From assembly GCA_029204225.1 (NCBI GenBank), contig CM055107.1, positions 10,982,892 to 11,046,891 on the forward strand: a DNA stretch of 64,000 nt, in the 5' to 3' direction. Source of the stretch: Diphasiastrum complanatum (Eukaryota; Streptophyta; Lycopodiopsida; Lycopodiales; Lycopodiaceae). The position numbers were made by a program, and so were the translations under genes. The notes beneath the pieces were generated by a model, which ran no database searches, was not told the DNA's origin, and saw only the letters and a program-made list of their open reading frames with translations. Position 1 is the first letter of the stretch; every line of letters begins with the position of its first letter. Positions 22,801 to 34,800 of this stretch are shown here, piece by piece.

Positions 22801-25800
22801 CCGAGACCGCGTTTATGGTCCCGGAACGCGCGATCCGGATCGAAATCCTTCCGGATCGCGATCCGCTGCAACACAGCTACATTGTTACCTTAAAGCCCAC
22901 GTTATTTTCAAACTTGCAAACATGGAATATAGGATACCATCCAAATAGAAGGTGAATCCCACTGAGACAAATCCTCATGCAAGACATCCTAAAAAATGCT
23001 TGTTATGCAAGATAGAGTTTGACTTGAAACTTAATGCTTGAAAAATATTGGAAAAATCCAAAGCCAACTCCGAAATCTTCAGGATAAACAAGTCTACCAA
23101 ATTCTCAAAATTCTTCAAAGAAACTCTAGGCTTATAGTCCCTTGAAAAGTTCTAGAAAAACCTGAGGTTTTTGTTCTCTTAAAGATCTTGGAATGCTCAC
23201 TCAAATGTAATTGCATCATAGTTAGATGAACTCAGAACAAAACTAATATAAGATATTTCCAATAAAGGTTTCATCATGAAAAAAAAAACTCACCACACCT
23301 ATTGAAGGAAAACGTCAAATTAAGTATTTTTAACATGGATAAAAATATTAAAAAAATAACCTGAAAATGACGACAGCCCAATTATCAAAAAGAACAATAT
23401 TACAATTGATTCACCCAGAATGATGTGACCTATCTATTTTTGAGACGTGGATCAACATCTGTTAGAATAAGTAAGCCCGAGTTTCTCTTACAGTTTTATG
23501 ACTTTCCGCTTTTAGCAGTGTTTTTGAGTTTTTTACTGCTTATGTAATAGTGTGCATGAGTGCTAGCTTAACGGCACACGTAGTGTAAAGTTGGGACACG
23601 CGTCCCGTAACGGGGACCGAATTGCCATGCAGCAGTACCCCACAAAAAATAAACTGTGTATATGTACCCTTAAGTCTCTTTTGTTAATATAGTTAAAAAG
23701 TGCTCTCTTGGGTTGTGGTGTGATCTCTCTTTTCTACTTATCTGATTGATGATAGATTGCTTGCAAATTAGCTAACTATACTGCCAGTAAGATCCTCGAC
23801 ATGGTATGAGAGCCTGGGAGTGGTGCAGTTCGATGTTAGCTGGAAGCCGAATTTTGGAAAAATTCTAAGAACTAGTTTACGGTTAGTTACATAAGCAATC
23901 GTTTGCAGGTGCAGTAGAATTCAAGCTTCAGCATAAAGCTTTTGGCTTAATCCGAGAGAAAAATCGAAAATTGTCAATTTTCGAGCCTGCTTGGTGTTTG
24001 TGCCCGGTGTGCACTCGTTTGGACGCCGTTTTCAGCGCAGTTTGAAGCAGAGGGCAGCAAGTAGTAGGGCGACCTCAGAGCATGCTATTTGGTCATCCAA
24101 AGATCTGAAAAACAGCTTCCTGAGGTTTTTAAAAGCCGAAGAAACCCTAGTCTAGGGTTTGCATGCACAAAACTGTGGATCTTTCTCCACACGTAGTATT
24201 TTTCAGTGCTGTGAATGCATGGATAGGGGTGCCCTAGTACTGTTAATGTACTGGTGAAGGGCCGTGAGGAGCCGCGGACAGCATAGTGAGCTGTATCAAG
24301 TTTTTGGAGAAGCTTAAAACTTTCTGCCATAGCCATTTTGTGAAGTAAGCCTGGAAAAAAAACCAGAAAGAGAGGAGGACTCGCGGGCCAGCGAGCGGGC
24401 AGTTGCGCCTATCACTTAGCGTATTGAGAGATCTAGCGGCCAGGGGAGCACGGATCAGCACCCAAATCGTTTGCAGATCATTGGATCATAGACTTGGCAG
24501 ATGGACGGGGGAGATCACATCTAATGTGGGCCATAAGATCCTAAAGAACCAATGGGATTGGCTTGAAGGGCCCTGAAAAAGCCTTAAGGAATTGAAGGGC
24601 TTTTTACACTTCAACTTCTTAAAAAATTTTCAATGTGAAATTGGAGTTGGGTCCCCAAATTCACGAAGTTTGAAGTTATTGTGAAGAAACAGTGCATTTT
24701 CTTTAAGGGCACATATCTTTTGGGTCTTTTCTCTGTTTAGGGCCGTCCAAAAGCCAAAATCCTCCAAATTAAGAGCAGAAAAGGACTGTACCCTACAAGT
24801 ACGGTACCTGAAAACAGAGTGATTGCCGCAGAGAAAGTGTTCGGAGCACGCCAAAAGTGTTTTCACCATTCTAGTGTGCAAGTAGTTGGGAGTTGGTGAC
24901 GAAGGGCATTTTGGAGGACGACACCGATTTGGCTTCCAATTTGGCGGAAAAGCAGCGGGAGGTCCTGAAACTTTTTTGGTCAGACCTTAAAGTTGACTTT
25001 TAAAAGTTCAAATTGCTCGATAAGCTTGTCATTGGGCCCAATTAAGGCGCTATAGGAGCAATTTTTGGCGAAATGGCAGGATTGGGGGAATTTGAGCTTA
25101 GAGAAGCCAGTAAATTGGACGAGGTATCCAATTATAGCATTTGGAAATTCAAAATGAAAAGTATTTTCATGGAACAGGATCTGTGGGACATCATCACTGG
25201 GGTGGAACAACGGCCAACTACAACTCCAGCCGATATTCATGCATTTGACAAAAGGCCGCAGAAGGCCTTATCCTTGATAAATTTGTCAGTGAAGGATCAT
25301 GTCATTGCCCACATTAATGAAGCTATATCAGCAAGAGGTGCTTGGAATGCACTCAAGACACAGTTTCAGACGGCGAACTCCTCTTGAATGATGTTTTTGA
25401 GGACTAAACTCATAAGTGTTCGCATGGAGGAGAATGAGGGCGTAGGGTCCTATTTTACGCGAATAAAGGAGTTAGAGACCAATTGACAGCTATTGGAGAG
25501 CCAATAAGGGATGTTGAGCTAGTTCACACAGCTATGAATGGCTTATTCGAAAGTTTCCAAATGTTTGCAAGTGGCATTGCTTCGAGGGAGAGGCTACCAA
25601 CATTTGCAAATCTTCACGACATCATATTACAGGAGGAACAAAGGCGTGAAGTGGTAAAAACTCGACTAACCTCATCGAAAGAGCAAGCAATGCTAGCCAA
25701 AGGGAAGCATAAATATAAGAAGCAACCCAAGAAGTCGAATGTGGAGGATGACAATCAAGGATCCACATCAGGCAAGAAGAAGAAAGGACTCTGTTTCTAT

Positions 25801-28800
25801 TGCCAAAAGTCTGGACATTGGGCAAGAGATTGTCGCAAGAAGAAGGCGGACATTAAGAGGGGCAAAGTGAAGCAGTTGACCAATTTTGCCGAGGAAGAGA
25901 ATGATAGCGATAACGTTTAAAAACCTGGACCTTACTGACGATGGAGATAGAGTTGCGCAGGCAAATGGCGATGAGTGCCAAATTCATGGAGTTGGTGCAG
26001 TGCCTATTCAATTTCCTGATGGACATGTGAAGGTAATTGAAAATGTGTTGTAAGTTCCTGGTCTTCGGAAGAGTCTATTATTTGTTGGTACAATGATAGA
26101 TCATAAGTTGAAGGTGGACAAGAAATGCCAGATCAAGGATGTGAAACATGGTTTCAAGGTGATTGCTGATGGCTTTAGGGATAAAACTTGTGGTTTGTAC
26201 AAGTTAAATGCTGTTGTTACGAAGTGCAATGCATTAGCATCAACATCTATATCACAAAGTGATTTATAGCATAGATGTATGTCGTAAGCTCAAGATGGTA
26301 ACAGGTCTACCTAGCTTGGATGACAATGAAGAGTCCATCTGCAAGGAGTGTGTGCTAGGCAAGTTACATAAGAAGAAGTTCAACAAAGAAGGAGCAACAA
26401 GGGGAAAACGAGTGCTTGAGTTGATACACTCTGACCTATGTGGGCCAATGAAGGTAATGTCTATTGGTGGAGCATTTTATTTTCTAACCTTCATTGATGA
26501 TTACTCACGAAAGACCTAGATCTACACCATTAAGCAAAAGTCTGACACATTTGGATACAACCCTCTTGCTTTGAGGAGGCCAAAAACCAGGAGATATGGC
26601 AAAAAGCAATGCAGGAGGAGATTGATTCCATCAAACACCATGACACTTGGGAGATAGTGGATCTTCCAAAGGACAAAAGACCCATTGGCAACAAATGGGT
26701 ATACAGGACAAGTAACAATGTCGATGGAACTATTGCAAAACACAAAGCAAGGCTTGTAGTGAAGGGTTATGCGTAAAGCAAGGGCATTGACTACGAAGAG
26801 ACCTTTGCTCCTGTGGCTAAGTGGAATATACTTCGCATGGTGATTGCTTTGACGGCACTATTTGGATGGAATCTACACCAAATGGACGTAAAGTCCACAT
26901 TTCTGAATGGTAAGCTTGAAGAAGAAGTGTACATGAGCAACCTAGTGGCTTTGTGGTACATGGCATGGAAGACAAAGTATGCGAACTAAAGAAAGCCTCA
27001 TATGGATTGAAGCAAGCACCACGTGCTTGGTATAGCCACTTTGATGAGCATCTCCTATCTAGAGGTTTGACACGCGCTTCTTCATATTTCAATCTTTACT
27101 ACTTTGCTCGTGAATCTAGGATCACACTGATTGTGTTGTACGTAGATGACCTCATAATCACAGGTAATGATGATGATTTGATTGGTGCAATCAAGAAGGA
27201 CTTATCTTCTACTTTTGATAATGCTGATCTTGGCTTAATGCACTACTGTTTGGGAGTGGAAGTATGGCAAGGTTGTTGTAGCATCGCGGTAACACAAACA
27301 AAGTACGTGAATGAGATTCTAAAGCGTTTCAAAATGTGCGATAGCAAGCCAGTATCTACACCTGTGGAGGTTGGTAAGAAACTATCTAACCAAGATGAGA
27401 GTGCACTAGTTGATGCTACTTTGTTTCGTCAATTAATTGGTTCACTATTTTATCTCACAACTACTCGTCCTAACATAAGTTATGCTGTAAGTGTTGTGAT
27501 TCAATTCATGGCTACTCCTAGAGAGATTCACTGGAAAACAGCGAAGAGAATTCTTCGTTATGTGAAAGGCACGTTAACCCGTGGATTGTTGTATGAGAGG
27601 CAACATACTTTACCAGTTTTACAGGGCTTTGTTGATTCAGATTGGGCAGGCTGTATTGATGACAGGATATCTATCACAGGGTATGTATTTCATGTTGGTC
27701 ATGGTGTATTCTCTTGGTCAAGTAAGAAACAAGACACAGTTGCTCTTTCTACTACAGAAGCAGAATACAAAGCATTATGTTCAGCTATGCAGAAAGCAGT
27801 TTGGCTAAGAAGAATGTTAGAAGACATTGGAATTCCGCAGAACAAGCCTACTGTGATCAGATGTGATAGCCAAAGTGCTATACAACTAGCTAAAAATCCT
27901 ATATTTCATGCACACACGAAGCATATAGAAATTAAATATCATTTCATTAGAGAGAAGTTGTTATCTAATGAAATAGATGTAGTGCATTGTAAGACAGAGA
28001 ATCAATTAGCTGATATACTCACTAAAGCTTTAAGTAATAAGTTTGAGTTTTTTAGAGAAAAGCTCTTTGTAAGAAAAGATAAACTAGGGCTTAAGGGAGA
28101 GTGTTAGAATAAGTAAGCCCGAGTTTATCTTACAGTTTTATGACTTTCCGCTTTTAGCAGTGTTTTCGAGTTTTTTATTGCTTATGTAATAGTGTGCATG
28201 AGTGCCAGCATAACGGCACACGTAGTGTAAATTGGGACACACGTCCCGTAACGGGGACCGAACTGCCATGCAGTGGTACCCCACAAAAAATAGACTGTGT
28301 ATATGTTCCCATAAGTCTCTTTTGTTAATACAATTAAAAAGTGTTCTCTTGGATTGTGGTGTGATCTCTCTTTTATGCTTATCTAATTAATGATAGATTG
28401 CTTGCAAATTAGCTAACTATACTAGTAGCCAGTAAAATCCTCGACACATCATACTGCTGAGTCACCAAGGTATTTTTCACCATCAAATTTATCACAAAAA
28501 ACTGACGTGAGGACCTCTACACTCCTGAATTCTGTTTTTCAGCAGAAATCAGATCAAACAAAGTTACATAGATTGTGTAAACTCATCCACATAGCTTTTA
28601 TCGATCTCATATTGTCTCTATTTGGAAAATAATACACCTTTCTAAATTGCTCGAGGTTCAAAGCTTAGGGCCAAAATACGAAAAGAATCTAGAATACCTG
28701 CAGTCCTGAGTAAGGATGAGGTGATTTCATTGGAAAAGGATTGACCTTTGAAATTTTCATAAGAGGTGTAGATTTTGAAGGAAATTGCTACATAAGAGGA

Positions 28801-31800
28801 GCCTAAATCCTTACCTGATGTTATACACTTTAGTCTCCTCAAGTGGAGATCATGAATGAGTGTAGTTCATGATAGTCAACGGTCAACCCTTGAGGAGAGT
28901 GCACTTATGCTGTTGTTTGAATTCCTCAATATTTTTCATTTGTAACAATATGTGCTAAGTGGAGACATGACCAATTACACGAATCCATGTTCTAAGCATG
29001 AATGAACTTACCATATTAAGGGGCCAAAAGGAAAAATTGACAACTCTTCAGTCAGATTGCAGAGGATGTATAGGAGAGCATTTGAAGCATAAATAAGGAT
29101 CTCAAGCTAAAGGTCATCAATGTATAATAAAATTTCCTTATACTTTTCCTTCTTATGGCTTCAAAAGTTTATTGGGAAAAGGATGAAGGTGGTTATTTCT
29201 CATCCAATTCAAGGTTATTCTTGTGGGCTGTTTTTTCATTACTTGGTGGAAACAAGCATAGTATCGAGCCAGTAGCCTTGCACTATGGAGTTGTGCTTGC
29301 GCTGTAGTACCAAGGTGGGAGTTAGCACAAGGTTCAAAATCTAGCAATTGCAGATGATGACTAAAGATGTTATATTGTTGTATATTGTTACATTGACCCT
29401 TATATGAGATGCCATTGACTAGAATCTGTCTTGCAGATACACTCTTCCAACTTGGGCTGATTTTGAAATGGGGTACTCATCTGTTTATTGGGAAACTGCA
29501 ACAGGTCGGCCTCCCTGTGCTGTAAGTCATCATGACTTGCTAGATTTCAGTTAAATCAGCCATTTTCTCGTTGACACAACTTACACTATTGTCTTATTTT
29601 TGGGAGAGGGAGGGGGACTTGACAGATGCGGCTGCATGGAGTCTCAAAATTTATCTCAGGTTTCTATTGTTTTTCAGCTAAACTGTCAACAGAAATAACC
29701 AGCAAGAATGGAGTAAACATGTATAGATTGTAAAGTTGGTTGTACACATTAGGCAATAAATTTTTTTTCTAATTTCAAGATCATCATTCATCTATGGAAG
29801 GGATATTGACACTGGATGAATTGCAATGTATGACAATACCCATAACTTCGAGACATTATGTATTTGTGACACCAAATACCATATGTGACATATACCCATG
29901 AAGAAAAGAAGACAGTAATAAATGCTTCACATAATGCTCTCCAACTAAGAACATGTATGAGCATCAATAGTTGTCAATGTAAGTAGTCACAAATCCCCTA
30001 CAAAGAAGTGCTATACAGCCTCCTCCTAAAAAGTATTCAAGAGCAATGGAATCAATGAATTATACATCTCTTGTGTTACCCTATTTATATTGATCTGGAA
30101 GCCCTTAGGAGAGCCATCCAAGAAGTTACCATTATGGTTAGGGCTACTCTAGATGAACTTTTGAGCTACTAGACGATGTCAATTCAATGAGTCCCATAAT
30201 ATAATTAACTGTATGTTGGTTCCTTAAAATAATCAAGGGACCAATACTAAATTAACGTCTCTGAGTACAGCAGAGGTCCACATAGATATACTGTAATCAT
30301 GTCCCTAACATTTCCCAACTAACAAAACCTTCTCGTGTTCTAGATTCATACTCATATGCAACGACAATGTAAATGACATAAAATAGAAGACTACAAAAAA
30401 TGCATATGGTGAAGTTGTTACTGTATGATGTAGAAAGGAGCAGCAAAAATTATATACCCAAGGTGTGAATTATAAGATAGAATGGAAGCTTTAACCAAAA
30501 TGCCAAAGACGAGTGTTAGCCAACGAGTTTGATAGTTATGCTGTTGCAAAAAATACAGACAATACCAATCATAAGGATTGGGATTTGCAAGCAAATACAG
30601 GCATTAATATGTGCATCATGGTTGCAGAATATCATATCATAAGAGCTGTTGCGTATAGTTGGAGATGTTCTCAGTATATAGACCTTTGACATTGTCAAAG
30701 ACGGATAGTAACCCCATCATTTGAGTAGGACCATGAGGGTGATGGAAATTTGATGTACATATTTATGCGTAGAAAACATGTAAAGTACAATGTGGTGGTG
30801 GACATATGTACATGAAAGTGAGAAACAATCAAGCTAAATTTTGCATATTTTTCACAAAATGAGTTTATGGTCAAGTTTCCACAAACCACAATTCATTGGC
30901 AAACGAACCCGATTCGCGAAAGAATCATTTGGGGCTGATTCATATCTGCAAATAAATGAAATGTGAGGCTCATGTGAAGAGGAAACAATACTTTGTCAGT
31001 AGGGAATAGAATACTCTAAATGACTGTGGCTACCACAACAAGTATTTAGTGCTAGAAATTTCTAGTTCCTAAATCCTAGCCACACAAGGATATGGTACTG
31101 GTCAATAATACTTACTCCCATGCAGATGCCAGGAGGCACCTCTAGTCTATTGATGGACGTCTGCCACTTAGTTGAGATCTATTCTATTAACTTCCATATC
31201 TCAGGTAGCCTTTCTGCAATTAGCCTTTGATACATGTGAGATTAGCATCTATTAATGTGTGAGAATGACAAAGTAAATAGGTTTATCAGTTACTTACAAT
31301 ATTTAAATGATGATATGACCATTTTACTATTTACTTGGAACATCATAATGAATCTCATGCCATTTTTTTTTAAGGCTCAATTTATGGATTAAGTAACCAC
31401 CCTCAACCTTCAGAACAATGATCAATCAGAGAGTTTGTCAGTGCAGCGGCCTTTTAAGTTCTTCTGTGTCTGCCTATTTTTCATTTAGAAATGCCTCAAA
31501 TTTCAAGAATTTATACGGACAGGACAGAGCAAACAATGGAAGATAAAAGTAGCAGGTTTGTACTTATTTTGACTAACTTTCTTGATTCCCAATTCCAAAT
31601 CTGGTTGAACAGGGTGAACTCATTACAATTTATTTCAATCCTTCTTCGAGCAAGTTGATCCCAAATGAGGCATACGGCATTGCTTTCAATGGTAAGAGTG
31701 ACCTCCTTGTTTGTTCTGTGGTGAAAATATTTGAAGAGCTGTGTAGAGTTCAGATGAAGTTTAAAACTTTAAACTGTAGTTTTTGTGGAATGATTCTTAC

Positions 31801-34800
31801 TTTTGGAAATTACCAATCGTCATATAGCTAAGAGTTAGGATACTTCCCTGAATCTCCTTATGAGAACTTGGACTTGTTGGGATGGACTCGTTATATTCCC
31901 TACTTGCATGACAGCCATTTCTTGCAGAGTTTATTAGATATAATTACAGGCATGTAGTTATTTTCATCTTTCTTTCCAATCTGAGATATGGAGTGGACCA
32001 TCTCCTAAAAAAAGCCTCGGTCCAAGGTGTCCCTGTTTCAGAGTTTGTTGAAGTTGTGGAAATTGTGTTTTTCATTATAAGTGGATGTTAGAATTGTATG
32101 ATACATTGTGCAAGCTTCCTGCCTCTCAAAAGAACCACTATCGGCGAAGTCCATCAAATACAAGAAATTCCTGCAAAGCTTATAATAGTTCCACTCCTTG
32201 AGCCACTACATGCCTTCAGCTTCATAATCACACCTTCTAAGATCTCTTGGTTTACAGTAACTGTGGTCAAGGTTGCAGGTTTCAGGGAGTGAGATGTCTT
32301 GCATATCTGTTTGCATGAGAATATGTAGATAACACAATACTTTATTATAAGAGCTTCAGTACACTATGCTTGTGGGAAAACTACTTTCATTGAAGATGCC
32401 CCTATTTTCAGCCAAAGTTTGATGCTCAATTTCTATGGCACAATGACCTAAGCTCATTATTATAAAAATCTAGTCACTGCCACTATTTTCAGCCACCCAA
32501 TTTTTATGCTGCAGTTAAATAAGTTCATTATTATGTTTTTTGATCACTGTTGTATTATTTTTTCAATCGTGATTGATAATAATTGAGTCAGTGACTATGT
32601 CATTCAAGTAGCTTTTGAATGTTCGAGGTGATGATGCTCTGAGCACCAGCCTGCATTTCCTAACATATATATATGTATATTGTATATATATCCCGCCATC
32701 CAGCTCCACACTCTCATGTGTAGCATCTCCCTCAGAAGCAGTCCTGCACTTCATAATGTTGCACTTTCTTTTTTGTCGAACCCTTCTATGAGAGTATTAT
32801 TCTTTTCTCTAATAGCAACTTTGGCATTTCTTAAACTGTATAAAAAATTCCTCCCAGAAACCCGATAGAAAGATGGGCCTTAGAACTCAGGGCAGTCATA
32901 TTCTTTTTTTTTGCAGCAACCTCTGAAAGTTTTGGGTTCTTTGGGTGACAATTGCAATAGCTTGTGTGAGCGTCAGTGCTTCTAATAAACCTTGACATAA
33001 CATATTGTATGTTAGAACTACCTAAAACTCCACGTTGTCTAAGTTTGCTAGTATCAGGTGGGGGCTGCTTACTGACATGCGCTGGTGGTGCTGCAGTCTT
33101 CTCTTGATGAATCAAAACAAAATTGCATATCCAGTCCTCAGAAGCACTTAAAGCCAATACTTCAGCTTTTACTTTTCACATTTTGGTACCATTTTGGCAG
33201 ATGAAAAATTTGTATAATCACCCATTCACATGAGATTAGTTTTCTGACCTGGGACGTTCGGCTGACAAATTTGCATAGGTTACAACTCCATTACTACATA
33301 AAGCGGTTGGCCAAAAAGTCAGCCACACCAAATCCCTTACTTTTGCCATCTTCAAGAAAATTTGTGATTTGGTTCTCAGCATGGTGACATAGTACATGCT
33401 TGAAAGGGCTTTTTCACATGATTGTGACTATCGTTTTCACACCCGTCCAATTATGAAGCTGATAGTTTAAATTCTAGGTACGATCTTTGTTGACCTTTTC
33501 ATATTAAGTAATTTTTTTTATTATTCTGCTTTAATTTTTGGAATTCCAGGAGGATTCAATCAGCCCATCATGTGTGGTGGTGAACCAAGAGTCATGACCA
33601 GAAAAGATCGTGGTATAAAATGTTCTCCATTTTATACCATTAAGATTAACGTTCCTTTGCATGGTAAGTTTCTTGAGCTTCCTAATGACAACTGACTTTC
33701 ATTTTTATCAGTTTTTTGTTAAAGTTGCAGTATTATTTTGTCAAGGTGTATTTGTGCTGTTGATCTATTTAAGAGCAACTCTACATGTTAGGTTCATTGA
33801 TCAGAGCACAGTATTTGTGTAACTAATTGCTAGTTTTACTCTTCATTGTTGCTAATTGAATCTGAGTGGTATGCACTGGTTTGCAGCCCTTACATTGGAG
33901 TTCTCATTCACTGATGGGAAAGAGTGGAACGGACCATACAAAATCGAATTTAAGGTTTATTCCAAGTTCAAAAATATGCCGGCCACTTTCTTTACTGAGG
34001 TAGTCCTTCAAACTTGCTAAGTTGCATAAAATATCTCTAGAAATGACTTATAAGAAGGAAATAAATATGCAGAGGTGTCCTACTAAATGAATTGTAAAGG
34101 GAACTTTCTTCTGCTGGCCTTAACGACCAATATCTTAAAGCTTGTCATGGAAGATAATGGATACAATGTATTAGATAACGGGCCCTGGGGGCCCCGTTAT
34201 CTGACGTTATTAGCACTTTTTTTATACCGTATAAATACATCTGAATTGTAAATCTCAATACCATATAAATATATCTGAATTGTGTGTCTTGCGGTTTGAA
34301 GAAGACGCCATCGCCATCGCCATCGCTGTTTGTTTGTAAAAAGACAGAAGCGATAGATTCATAGATCATTACACGATCGCATCGAAAAGCTCTGCTCCTG
34401 TTCAATAATGTAAAGAAACGGATAAGCTCGATCTGCAACCTGGTCGAACATTATCAATTGTGAAATAGTTTTTGACTACTCATCACAGCTTGTACAAGTT
34501 GTTATGAATCGCCTCAGCACCATGCATTGTCAACCTCCGCCAACTCAAATCGATCATACTCAGTGTAATTTCTTCAAAGGCCCACAACGGCTGTAGAAAT
34601 TCCTCATTCCATACCACTTCTCTCAACAAATGGCCGGAGTAGCCTCCCTTCTATTGCAGGTAAATTCTTCATGCACAGTTCTGTGATCTCAATAGTAAGC
34701 ACGACTGATCTCCCTCAACAGCTCGCGTGTTTCTTCCCACAAAGAAACATCACCACCAAATTACTGATCTGAAGGCGACATGCACTGGCACCAGAGAGCA

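Larger units (their letters stand above)
23460..28446 (+). mobile_element. Ty1/copia LTR retrotransposon with both LTRs
   Basis: LTRs of about 342 and 345 bp (23460-23801, 28102-28446) begin TGTTAGAATAAG and end CCTCGACA. The bases catc flank both ends, a 4-5 bp target duplication. A tRNA primer site follows the left LTR and a purine tract precedes the right. The LTRs differ at roughly 20 positions by eye, so the insertion is not recent. Gag is frame-broken, most protease and integrase are deleted, but RT-RNase H is well kept. It lies in intron 2 in the same direction as the host gene. Confidence 0.95.
14124..29436 (+). other. Intron 2 of the PIFI-like gene (15.3 kb, transposon-filled)
   Basis: Begins GTAAGT and ends tcttgcag. 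It contains a strong hairpin, minus- and plus-strand gypsy fragments, a GC-rich repeat cluster, a hAT element and a complete copia element, each listed separately. The stretch 18660-20964 between them holds no convincing gene. Confidence 0.75.
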
